Shown in pieces: positions 12,311-23,278 of a stretch of DNA of 64,000 nucleotides. The notes beneath the pieces are model-generated. The model was given only the letters and a program-made list of their open reading frames with translations. It was not told where the DNA came from and ran no database searches. The position numbers and the translations under genes were made by a program. Numbering within the stretch: position 1 is the first letter of the stretch; each line of letters starts with the position of its first letter. The DNA is from Symbiodinium natans (taxonomy: Eukaryota > Sar > Dinophyceae > Suessiales > Symbiodiniaceae): assembly GCA_905221605.1 (NCBI GenBank), contig CAJNDS010002801.1, positions 370,001 through 434,000 of the forward strand. The letters are read 5' to 3'.

Positions 12311-13871
12311 ATGGCCGTGGCATTCATGGATTCCAAGATGGAGGTGCCCACGAAGAACACCTTCGTTCACTACGAGAGGATGGAGTCCGCGGCCCTGGCC
12401 CGAAGCGTCTCCTGCCCAGCATTCCTGGCAGACGTCGAGTTGACACCCCAGGCCCTGCTGCCGGACTCCCCGCGGTCCTATGCCTGGGACCGTACGGTTA
12501 CAAGAAAATCGTTGGAGGAGGACAGCTGCAGCTCAGTCAGCACCATTAAGGAAAGCCACGAGAGTCCTGAGAGCCAATCCTCCGATGTCGACTCTGTGTG
12601 GACCATGAGCAACTCCCAAGCCAACATGGAGCAAGGTTATGCCGACCTGTGTGAGGCGTCACGGAGCAACTCCCCACTTAGTCTGTGTCAAGGCGATTCC
12701 ACTTCTATCCCGATGCCCACGCCTTCCAACATCGGCATTGTCGGGGTGGCTGTTCCAGTCGTCCTTGCCCAGACGATGGTTGCGGTCACACCTCCCCAGC
12801 CTTCACCGGGCCTTGCGGACCCTGCTCTGGCACAAGCCCAGCCAACCCTGCATTTTCACATGCAACCCATCCAACAGGGTCCCAAGCCACAAGTCCTTGT
12901 GGGTGACCGGGCGTGCGCTCCTGGATCCTGCATGTCGTTGCAGCCTCCGCAGCTTGCAAGCCCTCCGCAGCTTGCAAGCCCTCCGCAGCCGGTGAGCAGG
13001 CCTGTGCAGCGTCGGCTGCAGCCTGCCCAGCCCGAGCTGCATCCGCGGCCCGCGCAGCCTGCGCAGCCTGGGCATGCCCTCAAGGCGTCGGCCCTGCAGA
13101 AGCGCATCAACAAGGAGCTCGTGGCGGCGGGCAGGAGGACTGGCCGCGAGGTCCTGAACGTCGCAGCCAGGCATCTTGGCCAGATGAATGGCGTGAACCT
13201 GGCCACGGCCTTCCACCGCATCGCCAAGAGCACAGAATGCACAGAAGAGGCGGCGGTGACCAGCTCCAGTGCTTTCCACACCATGTTGGAGGCAGCGCTG
13301 CGCTTCGCCGAGAATGAGCTCGTTCTTCGTGCTCACGATGGGGCAGGTGGCGGTTGGCTTCCTGCCAATTGCTGCACCATCATCGCGTGGTCCTGCGCAC
13401 GGCTGCACATCTTCCAGCCCTTGCTCTTTGCGAGGCTGGCGGCGGTGGCGACGCCCCAGCTCCGAAGCTGCCAGCCCTACGAAGTGACCAACTTGCTCTG
13501 GGCCTTTGCAGAGTTCTACAAGTACGAGCAAGACCAGGCCCATTCCGTGACCAAGGAGCTTCGGTCCCTCCTGGATGCCGTGGCGGATGTCTTCAGCAGC
13601 CGCGCTTCTGGCGACTTCAAGGTGCAAGTCCTTTCCTCTGCCCTCATGTCCGTCAGTGCAATCCCTTGGGATCAAAGCTTCTCCCAGACCTGGCTCTTCA
13701 GCTCCACTCTCCAAGAGCTTGCGGAACGCTGGGAGGAACTTTGCCCGCAGGGCCAGGCCCACGCCGCGCTGGCGCTGGAGAGGCTCCGCGTCAAGTGCCT
13801 TCCCGCCTTCGAGAACCTGGTGAGTGGCACCCGCAAGAAGTTCCCGGCCGTTATGGGATGCCTTCTGCAGG
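12311..13871 (+). CDS. Helical-repeat (OPR/RAP-like) putative organelle RNA-binding protein, large exon
   Basis: The longest clearly natural single-exon reading outside the 51-55 kb region: about 520 codons from ATG 12311, stopping at 13877-13879 or, more likely, spliced at the GT donor CTGCAGG|GTGAGT (13872). Residues 11-22 carry EVPTKNTFVHYE, followed by a Ser-rich stretch. Residues about 130-260 are Pro/Gln-rich with direct repeats of PPQLAS. From about residue 265 the protein is helical (QKRINKELVAAG, ALRFAENELVLRAHDG, CCTIIAWSCARLHIFQPLLF, PYEVTNLLWAFAEFYKY), matching the 'x-x-IAWSxARL / NLLWAFA' helix pairs of octotricopeptide or RAP-type proteins, which act in chloroplast or mitochondrial RNA metabolism. 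No RAP domain is seen in this exon. Binding target unknown. Confidence 0.7.
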
Positions 13872-15560
13872 GTGAGTGATTGGTGTATGTTGGCGTGTGA
13901 GGATCTGAGAGTCTTCAGGGCCCTTCAGAGAAAGCCTTACCTTGCTCTGACAGCTGCAGGCTGCCCGGCAACCCGTGCAGGGCAGTTTAATTGATTCTTC
14001 AAGGCATGGCCACTTGTGACCATCCACATTCCCTTTCCGTTGCGCGCGTCAAATGTGCGTTTCAAATTCATGGACACCATACATCTGTGTGGACCCTTTT
14101 TTTGGCGACGGTCCTGTGCCACCGAATCTGATTTCGTGACGCCATGGGTTCGTAATGTTTGGAGGTTCGGTGTGCACAGGGCACGCTGCAAGATCCACGC
14201 GCCGAGCTGATCGGCCCAATCCCCCACTTTAGCCCCTTTCAGAAGGACTTTGAGAGAGCTTTGAAGCAGTTGGGCTGCTGCAAATACCCAGGCCTCTACA
14301 AGCTGCAACAGCAATCGAACAAGACCTGCCATCCGATGCATGGCATGTAAAGCGAGCCTGTTCGATGTTGGGTTTCAGTGGTGCCTTGTACATGATTTGC
14401 CCAAGCGCGGCGCCCTGGAGCAGTACAGTTCTTCGGGACACACCGAGGGAGGGGTTTGTCACCCTCTTGAGTCCCAAAATCTCTACCAGAGCAGAGGAGG
14501 CAAGGTCCGGGATGCACCGTGGGACCTAACCCAGGGTTCAGGGTTTTAAAATCCGCCTTCACTGAATCTTTCAGATGTATCAGGGATTCGCCCTTGACCT
14601 TGCGCACCTCCCTCCAGAGACTCGGAGCCGGTAGACAGAAAAAGGCATCGGCTTTCACTTTCCTTCTCAAAGTAGGGCTTTGATTCCCCTTGAAAGACGA
14701 GGGATGTTCATGTTTTTCGGGGGGGGGGGGGGGAAGACTCCCAAGTGTGAGCCTCTAAGGGTCGCAGAAGAGAACTTCTCCGACCGAGCGGCTTCACATG
14801 CTTTGTCTCAGAGTCTCTGCAAACTCTGCCCCGACAGGTGGCAAGTCATTGGCGGAGCCGACAAGGGAGGCCTCGACAGGGGGCCCCAGAATACAATACA
14901 ACCCCCCCGAGCTTCCTGCAGCAGAGTTTTAGAGAGTGTCTGGGAATCGACTCACACACGAGTCGGGGTGTTCTTCTTCAGCGCGGACGGAAAGTTAGCG
15001 GACTGCGTGCCGATCAGACCCAGCCAAGTCCATCTAGAGATCCGCCAGGGTGTTGAAACTGCAGCCGCTGAAGGGATGACGATGATATTGGTGATGACGA
15101 TGATTCGTCGAATGACGCATTCTTGCGGTGCCGCTCCCTCCGCGACCAAGGTGTGGTGCATTGTAATTTTAACGCTATGCGACCCGCCTCGGCCCGATTC
15201 CGCAGCGCCCAAGTCGCTGGACCCCAAGCAATACCTGGGAAACCCTGGGTTTCAAAAAAAAGGCTATGAGGAGGAAAGTGCAATATTTCCGCCATCCCCT
15301 GGGAAAATTGGAATGTTGAAGTTTTTGGTTTTCAGGGTTGCCAGGCAAGAATTGAAATGTTGAGCAGTGGGGTCTTGCCAAAAAAACGGAACGTCAAAAG
15401 CAAAAAACGGCATTTCAGATTTTCAGAACTTGCATTTGGCCATGTCGGTTTGGCCCAGCTCTGTGGTCTGTTGGCTTGTATCCTGGAATTGGATACAACT
15501 ATATTACGCCATGAGGCCCAGAACTAAGCCTGAACTCTGGCAATACCTTGACCTGAAACC
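13872..15560 (+). other. Intron/3' region with weak candidate exons
   Basis: A segment at about 14239-14320 reads FQKDFERALKQLGCCKYPGL and could be the next exon of the preceding gene. A 16-base G run lies near 14718. A 227-codon open frame at 14680-15363 runs through that G run and through repeat-like DNA, and I do not consider it a gene. Confidence 0.35.
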
Positions 15561-15629
15561 TCATTCATGAGACCCCATCGAAGCCTCGGAGCATCCCAGT
15601 TTTTGAGGGCCGCAGTTGCACTTTGGGGC

Positions 15630-15745
15630 ATGATGTCCAAGCACTGCACGGCTTGCAAGCAGCAGGTACTAGACACCGGGCTTTCGCGCTCAGAGTTTGT
15701 CAGGCAAAAAGCTTCAAGAAGCGCGGCAGAGCCGAAACCAAACCT
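15630..15745 (+). CDS. Candidate exon with CxxC
   Basis: Reads MMSKHCTACKQQVLDTGL then RSEFVRQKASRS. The H-C-x-x-C arrangement could be half of a zinc-binding knuckle, but nothing else supports a family. Confidence 0.25.
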
Positions 15746-16780
15746 GGACTCACGGTTCAACGCCTCAGCAAACCAAAACCCAATACACGTTAAATATAAA
15801 CCTTCATATATTTATGGTGAGTGTCGAATCCCACACATAACACCCTGAATCCCAGACCACATGGCGTGCGCGCGAGCTGGCAGACAGCACGCAGCTGATG
15901 TCTGAAAATTTGCGGCCTCTCCCGGTATTTCTGCCACTTCGAAATGGAAAAACTGAAACTTCAGGCTGGCCCGAAAAATTGCATTCCGGCGTTTTCCGCC
16001 ATTTGACCGCCGATTTCCGCCATCTCGCCGCCTATTTCCGCCATCTCTTTTTTCCAATGTGTTTCAAAAAACGCTATTTTGATTTTCAAAAAACGCTACT
16101 TTGAGTTCTAAAAAAAACTGATTAGCCCTCCGCCCTCTCGGTTCCCTTCCACCCCCCCACCCCCCACCCACTACCCCTCCCCCCCCCCTTCCGGTGGAGC
16201 CATCGCACGAAAGTTCAGTGTGTTGGTTTAAAGCTTAATTTAAGGTCTTGCATGATATGGGCATAGGGTTGTGAATGTTTTATAGGGTGTTTGGGCTGGA
16301 GAGGTGCCAATCTTCGAAGCACAGTCAGGGAGCAATGGCAAGAGCTCTCTTTTCAGGGTTTAGGGCTTGGGTTAAAGCATCGGAACAGGGATTTGGCGTG
16401 CCTGCGAGGCATCGTACATGCTCTGCACAACAGTCACAGTTCTGCAGTGTTGGGCTTAGGGTGTTAGGGGTTTAGGGTCCATAGTATAAGGGTTTAAGTA
16501 TTGTAGGTTTATGGTCGATCTTCGTTGATCGAGACATAGTACATGCCCTGCGCGATGCCGCTGGAGCATCAACCTACCGCCCACGAAAAACGCGATCTCA
16601 GAAAATGAAAAACGCAATCACAGGACTGAAAAAAGGCATCTTCCAAAGAACCGTTTGTCAAAAAACTTCAATCCCAATTCTTGCCCACCAAACCCTTAAG
16701 CAGCTGTTTCCGCCATTTCGTGGGGTTTCCGCCATCCACTGGGCAAAACCAGTTTTAGTTGAAACTACTAAAATTCTGTA

Positions 16781-16905
16781 GGGTTTGGGTTTCCCAGGTA
16801 AGGGTTGGGTTTAGGGTTTAGGGTTCCGGGTTTATGGTTTATGGGTTGAGGGTTTGAGGGCTTAGGGCTCAAGGTTCACGGTTTGGGGTTTGGGGGCGGT
16901 GGGGC
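16781..16905 (+). repeat. Degenerate telomere-like repeats (TTTAGGG)
   Basis: GGGTTTAGGGTTTAGGGTTCCGGGTTTATGG and related variants. A C-rich tract lies at about 16150-16195 and a 9-bp inverted repeat (CCTGGCGAA / TTCGCCAGG at 16934-16942 and 16963-16971) follows. No convincing exon is seen between about 15850 and 17000. Confidence 0.8.
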
Positions 16906-17004
16906 GCTAGGCGGGGCTTCAACTGCCCCTGGTCCTGGCGAACCGTCCGCTTTCACATTGTTTTCGCCAGGGGTACCCTTTCCAGGCAAAAGAAGGGGGC
17001 CGAT

Positions 17005-18110
17005 GTGTGGCTTTGGCTTGGGGGGAGGATTGGGAGGGGGGTGCCTGTTCTGACAACCTATACACCTTCGGCCCGAGGCCTCAGCGGATTGTAGTACAGC
17101 CTCCCTGCGAAGCGGGTGAAGAGCCAGGCCTCTTCCAGCATAGTCTCAGGAGACACACAGATGCCAGCAACTCTGTGCCACCTAAACCTCAGAGCCCTTA
17201 GAAGGGTGTCCAGTGTCCGGATTTTGTTCGTTTTTGATGTCAGATCCGGTCTACAGTGCATGACCTGCGCCGGTCGCCTCAGTTTCCACGATGGTCAGTT
17301 CTCTTTAAAGTATTGCCGCTTTGGTATTGTAATCATCGTCAGTCAGGGCCTTTTTGTTCAGGGTATACGACCAAAAAGACCCGGAACGCCCTTCCTTGGC
17401 AGGCATCTTGGTGAGAGAAGGCGCCGCCTTGATCCTGGGCCTGGTCAGAAACTCCAGTACCCGTTGAAGTACTCATAGGGAAGGTTCCTTTACTCACCTT
17501 GGTATGTTTGGATGTTTGGATCGATCTCTTCCTGACTAGCTACCCGTGGGCGGGGGCGGTGAGTGGGAGCTGCTGGAGTTCATGAGCCAGCTCTGATGAT
17601 CCCCGAATATCTCGATGTCCGATGCTCACCCTAAACCTTGAGCCCTATTGAGTCACACCTCCACCTCCGAGCCCAGTATACCGGATACTTAAGAAAATCA
17701 CCCTAACCCTTCAAGCCATCTCCACCCCATTTCGGTATCCTAAGCCGTCTTTAGTGTTTGTGGTCGAGGGTTTCCCAAGGACGTCGCCAGCCTGCGAGGA
17801 GCGGCTGAAGACAGGCTCCATCCTCGAGCAGGTGCAGCTCAAAGGCGAGAGCGCCTCGACGAGAGAGTGCCGCTTTTGGGTGCAGGGTTTGAAGGGCTAG
17901 GTCGGCTAGGTTCTGGGGTTCAGGAGGGACAGAGGAGGCTCATGTGGTCAGCGTTTAGGGCTGTAGGGCAAGGCTTAGAGTCTTGGGAGCCCCAGCTCTC
18001 GTCGTGTTTTCGTCACGCAGTGCCCAAGCAAGGACTTTGCTACAAGCCCCTCGGACGCAGCGGGGTGACTTGCCATCAGGCCTCCTTTGCTTTCATGCAG
18101 GAATCCCTAA
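17005..18110 (+). other. Weak candidate exons only
   Basis: Segments at about 17803-17875 (EERLKTGSILEQVQLKGES) and 18030-18080 (VPKQGLCYKPLGRSGV) look protein-like but are isolated. The open frame at 17116-17478 has no recognisable features. Confidence 0.25.
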
Positions 18111-18111
18111 A

Positions 18112-18360
18112 CCCCTCAGCTCCAAAAGCCCCCCAAGCCCCCTTGAAACCCCGCCCCCAACCCCACCCGCCCCCCCCCTCCCTCCCCCGAAAACCCCCTA
18201 AAACCTGAAAAACTCCCTTGAAAAACCCTCTTGAAAAACCCCCTTAGAACCCCTTGAAAATCTCCTTAAAACCCCCTAAAACCCCCTTGAAAGACACCCT
18301 TGAAAAACCCCCTTGAAAAACCCCGTTAGAACCCCTTGAAAATCTCCTTAAAACCCCCCG
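18112..18360 (+). repeat. Minisatellite of AACCCCCTTGAAA units
   Basis: About 250 bases of degenerate 12-15 base units (CCCCTTGAAAAA, CCCCTTAGAA, CTCCTTAAAA). One block of roughly 60 bases ('TTGAAAAACCCCCTTAGAACC ... CTCCTTAAAACCCCC') occurs twice. Confidence 0.8.
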
Positions 18361-19334
18361 ATGTGATGTCGTCTTGACCGGAGCCGAGGCTGCTCGAAGG
18401 TGCGCGGGGGTCCCCATGCCGTTGAGTCTTTTGTGTGGCAGGGTTTCGGGGGGCTTCAGGGGTCCACGTGCCCCAAGATGAAGCGTTGGCTCTCCGCTGA
18501 ACCCTAAGCCTGGCAGGTGACGGCCCGAAGACCGGATGGGCGAGCATCCGGCTGTCGGAGAAGGATGTGATGCAAAGACTCATGTTCTGTTGCCATGAGA
18601 AATTAACCCCGAAGCTCTCTGCCTGTCCTCGAGGAGCTCATTGTGCTGCACTCTTTGTGCCCCACTGAACGCCTCTTGGGCAGTGCGGTGAGGATCAGTG
18701 GCCTGGCAAGCATTCTGCAGCACTGAGCTCCGCTTCCATCCAGTGTCACACATGCAAGTTAAGACGCCTTCAGAAGCAGAGGCGCCCCATGCGGCCCACA
18801 GAATAGCCTCCCAGACCATGTATATGGGGTCAAGTGCTCGACGTGTCAACTTGCTGCAGGAGGCCTTCAAAGCGATGCGGGCAAGGCCTTGAATGGACCC
18901 TCGCCGTGTGGTGTCACTCTCGCGTCTGCTGGGGGGCGGGCTATCGAAATCGCCATGAAGCTCTGAAATCCCTGGTGGGATCAACGTTTTGAATTCTAAA
19001 CCCACAAGATCCTCAACCCTGGAACACGCCCGGCGCCTAGGACAAGAGGGTTTCGTGCACTCCTTTGACGAGGAGAAGCAACGGCTGGCAGGCTGCCCAG
19101 GCTGTTGATGTTGTGTGGTTTTTTTGTGGGCACCAAAAGACCCCAAATACAGCTTAAACAGTCCTTAAATCAAAAAGCTTCAAGGGTATGGGGGAGGTAT
19201 CTTCATGAAGGGATCTTGGGCATGGGGGGCCCTTGACCTGGCACTTTGGTGTGAAGCAGGCATGGGGACTTCAATGAAGGCCTGCTTGAAGGGCAGCGGT
19301 GGCTTCTGTCTGTTCACCCCTAGATGCCACACGT

Positions 19335-19420
19335 CCATACCCGTGGCTGAGGTCGTCAAAGTCTATGGCTCCGGCGAGGAGCGCGCGCTCAAGGTCATCA
19401 ACCTCATACCAAAGGCCTAG
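19335..19420 (+). CDS. Candidate exon resembling an ABC-ATPase N terminus
   Basis: Reads PVAEVVKVYGSGEERALKVI and then a stop. The start of many ABC ATP-binding domains has the form 'VxKxYGSGExxVxALxxV', which this matches loosely. No Walker A follows within reach, so the call is weak. Confidence 0.2.
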
Positions 19421-19559
19421 ACGGACGCGGTGTTGCTCTGAGCTGGTTTCCTCCAGCCTGGAGCTTTCGAGCAGCCTGACCGTCTGCAACAGAACAACGC
19501 CGTCTGCTTCATAATGACAATAAGCCTGTCTGCTTCGCAATACACGCGACACATGCCAT

Positions 19560-20840
19560 GCATGCATGGTCTGAGAGGTCTTGGAGTGCTAGCTTGGGTT
19601 CTTGGATTGTCGCGAAAGAGAAGAACGGGTTGTGGGTTTCTGATCTTGGTGTTCTAGCTGGAAAACTAGGAAGGACATGATGGATTATTTAAAGACGGTG
19701 CTGTTGTAGTTTACAGACCCTACCATTATGTTGGTGTTTAGGGGCTATGTCGAGACGCAGGCCTTGGCTCTCACTTCGCTGTTTGATAAGTGATAGGACG
19801 GGGATGTCATGTACTATTAGAAGTACATGCGCCGCCCTCAGAAATGCACGCGGCTTTTAAGGCTTAGGGTTAGGGCAAAAACATAGGCATTTCTATTCGA
19901 GTAGGCTTTTTCCCCATCCAAGCAGTGAGAAGATAGAGGAAAGCTTGAAATCGCTGAGTGAGAAAAACAGTTTTTTTGTTACCAGTATATGACTTACGAC
20001 TATGTGAATCGGTAGAAGGGACAGACAAGAAATAAGGAATGGACTATAGTACCGAATGGACGGGTTTCTACGCTTCTAGTTGATTAGCAGAGTTCTCTTC
20101 AGCCAACGGAAGTAGCACACCACACACTGGTTTCCGGTCAGAGCCTTCGAGGGGGGAGTAGTTGAACTACAGCAACACCACAGCAACCTGCGGTAATCAG
20201 GCGGGAGCGCACATGCCCTCAGAATGGATGCGAATCGGACGAATCGGATGCGGCAAGGAAGTCTGTCCAGGCCTATTATTTCTCACGATGTAAAGCGATG
20301 CGAGCGGCCGAGGCGACACTGGAATACCGATGTGTAATGAAGGCTGCCAGTCCTTCAATTAGTATTCAGTGCCTTTTGCAGTTTTCGCGCATGTCGGCTG
20401 CTAAGTGGTACTCATGCAGTTAGTATTGAGCTGTTCAGTTCTTGTTCAGGGTATAGCTTCTTTTCGTAATTTCGTATAGCGCGCGCGATTTGCCCAGAAG
20501 AAGCACAATTGGCCCGGAGAAGCCCACAGTAAAACACCATCAGCATGTTCCCCTAATATTGCGTTAATAGATCATATAGACTAATCCAATGTTGGCTTAT
20601 CGGCAGTGCCAACAGCCGAGCTTCATTACCCGGTGCTCTCGGCTTTGAGATAACGAACCCTACACGATTGGACAAGAATTCAAGTCTTGCTCGTATGCTC
20701 CATGTGCGCAAAACCTTCTCCGTCCTGCCGTCCATAATCGAAAACCATCCATATCCTTTCGGTTATTGTTATCACTATTGCTATTGCTACTAGTAAGGTT
20801 TAAACTGTTCAATTTGGGGTGGCTAACATTGACATGTTGA
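19560..20840. other. No gene recognised
   Basis: AT-richer spacer with short unconnected open frames and no ordered repeats. Near 20480-20535 a short direct repeat (GAAGAAGCACA / GGAGAAGCCCA) is visible. Confidence 0.5.
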
Positions 20841-21177
20841 AATGGGATGGAAGCAGTGCAAAAGGCCAAGCAAGGAAAGGATGCTCATCGGCTCCTGGTC
20901 TGTTGGGATGAGGGTTTTGAGGTTTGGGGTTTGTGGTTTAGGGTCTGGGGGCCGCGACGACAGCAGTTCCATGGCGCGACCCGATGCAGAAGTTGCGGTT
21001 GGCCTCGCGCGCCACGTGCCGGCTCCGGCATCGCTGGCATGCAGTGGCGCTGGTGTGTGGCATGGGTGGTGCTCTTGGCGCTCGAGGCTGGGCCAGGTGG
21101 AAATATCAAGTCGGGGCAGTGTCAGCAAGATGCAGTTGCCGGCTGGATCTATATTCAAATATTTTCAATGAAGTAGA

Positions 21178-21440
21178 TGGTGCCGCACCCCCCGCGCAGG
21201 ACTGCTGCGCGCGGAAGCCGTGCCCACCCAGCATTGCAGACCGTCCAAAGACCTGCCAACCGGAGAGTAAAGCTCACCTGGACGCGATCAACGCGCTCTT
21301 CTACCAAGCAAGCTCCGTGTATTTCTTGACCGCGAACTGCTATGAAACGGCTGAAGAAGAACCCAAAGAGTTGCTCCCCATACTCAACTTCTTGACGGAC
21401 ATGGGGGACCTGCTCTGTTACACCAGGCCTGGCAAAGTGA
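21178..21440 (+). CDS. Unassigned exon, Cys-rich start
   Basis: A clear protein-like segment: QDCCARKPCPPSIADRPKTC, then AHLDAINALFYQASSVYFLT and ELLPILNFLTDMGDLLCYTR, ending at a likely GT donor near 21438 (GGCAAA|GTGAAA). The first third is Cys/Pro-rich and the rest amphipathic helical. No family is recognised. Further possible exons downstream read AMTAEEVQCLQMEFCQDSRH (about 21660) and VLKEGHFHEDMAFGQGRLFG (about 21855), separated by CCCTAAA-rich intron DNA. Confidence 0.45.
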
Positions 21441-21979
21441 AATCTTCCTCCTGTACGATGTCTCGAAGTTAGGCGCTGTTTCAGTTCTCTTTCCTTGACG
21501 CGCGAGGCACATGGACTGTCAGTACGGGAGCACTCCGGAGCATCTCGATCTGTTGAGATACCTCATAGTTGAGCTGGACTCAGCTGTCTGCATTCAGGTT
21601 TTAGGGTTCAGGCTTTCGGGTTGAGGGGTAATCGTAGCACATGAAGTCACCGGCTGCCATGACAGCGGAGGAGGTGCAGTGCCTGCAAATGGAGTTCTGC
21701 CAGGACAGCCGCCATAATGCCTGCCGTGTGGGTTTTTGGCATCTCCAATCCTAGGCCCTATGAGCCCTGCACCTTATCCTAAAACGCACTCCGTCCTGCC
21801 AGATCCTTAACCCGAAGCCCTAAAACCCTAAACTTAAAACCTTTGGCAGGATGTCTTAAAGGAGGGCCACTTCCACGAGGACATGGCTTTCGGGCAGGGC
21901 AGGCTCTTCGGAGAGGCCTTGGACAGGCGCGCTCCAGCACCGCGAGGGCCCCAAGGGAAGCATAGGCTAAGGACCCCAG

Positions 21980-23270
21980 CTGAACATGGGAGGCTGTAAG
22001 GTTTAGGGTTTGGGGTTTCGGGTTGAAGGTTTAACGTTTAAGGTTCCGGGTAGGAAGATGGAGGCTTTGAGTGGCGCAGGTTGAGGGTAGTGGAAGCTCA
22101 TACAAGTTGACAAGACGTCCGACCTGCATACTTCATGATGCCCCTTAGGCCAGCATCGGCGCATCAATAGATATAGAGGGTCCACATGGGTGGTTGTCAT
22201 CCTTTTGGATCCCTATTATAGTACGGCACCTAATATTTAGGCTACCCCAAGAGGGATCATAATTTTGACAGCCACCCATATGCTAGCCTCGGTGCGGTTC
22301 AGATGGCACATAGGTAGAATGTCGGCCCTCGTATTGAGTAGGCACCCGAAACATGAGATCGGGAACCTAGCTCGGAACATTTAATCCATATTGAGGTGCA
22401 CGTGCCATTCCTGTACTCGGAAGCTCGGCCTTACGTATGCCAAGCCGGAAACCAGTACCCTCAGCCCATCCTCAGCCCCTAAACTCCCAAACTTGACGCC
22501 CAAGAAACCCTAAACCCCCCCTCCCCACCCCCCCATGGAACCCTTAAATGCCCCAAGAACACGGCAGGATGGCGGCAACCGCTGCGAAGCTCCTGTGGAA
22601 GAACCAGCGCAGGGCCACGGCGCCCTCGTGCCATGGGAAGATATTAAGAGTTCTGACTCTGTGAAGGTTGGGGAGTCTTTGGTGTTTCGGGCTGCTTTTT
22701 AAGTGTAGTTCCTGAGTTCCCATGCAACTTCTGGGAGAGCCGTCCACTTGAAAACTTGTTTCTGGCAGTGCTTCAGCCTGTGAAGCCCCGTGCTGCCTCC
22801 GAGTTTGGCCACGGTGCTGTACCATGCCTCGACATGGACCTTGGGGGCTGGATCTGTGCTCTTTGTCTGCACTTTGTACATATACATAGAGGTGGAGCCT
22901 CGTAGCGTCTGTGCTTTAGCTGCTTCTCCTCCATTCTACGGGCACGTTCAGGACCGACTTTGATCCTTGCGGTCCAGGATTACGTCCCCGTCGCGTGCAT
23001 CTGCTGAATGGTGAAATTGCAGACCACTCATCCAGCCATGTTTCTCGGCAATATGTTGGCCCGGTGTTGCCGGGCTTTTGTGTCGGGACCGTGCATGTGA
23101 TGGGAGAGGAGGATCTTTGCGAGCATTATCCTGTTCTTTTATACCTTTTCTCAAGGCAATCTTCCTCTCAACTTCACGGGTTTTGGAGGCGCAACAGTGT
23201 GGCCGATTTTGTGATGGTCTGTGACCGCCGGCTCTGCTCTGAGTGACTTTCTGTGCGCATTCTTGCGCAC
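21980..23270 (+). other. Intron/spacer with telomere-like stretches
   Basis: TTTAGGG-type stretches at about 21995-22050 and CCCTAAA/C-rich sequence at 22480-22540. One possible exon near 22566-22640 reads RMAATAAKLLWKNQRRATAP. Nothing else is assignable. Confidence 0.35.
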
Positions 23271-23278
23271 ATCTGCAG

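Noticed and set aside
14680-15363. 227-codon frame with a poly-Gly run
   Set aside because: Runs through a 16-base G homopolymer and intron-like DNA, with no domain or codon order.
18580-19146. 188-codon minus-strand frame
   Set aside because: Composition is fairly natural, but no motif, no splice partner and no second line of support; kept as unproven.
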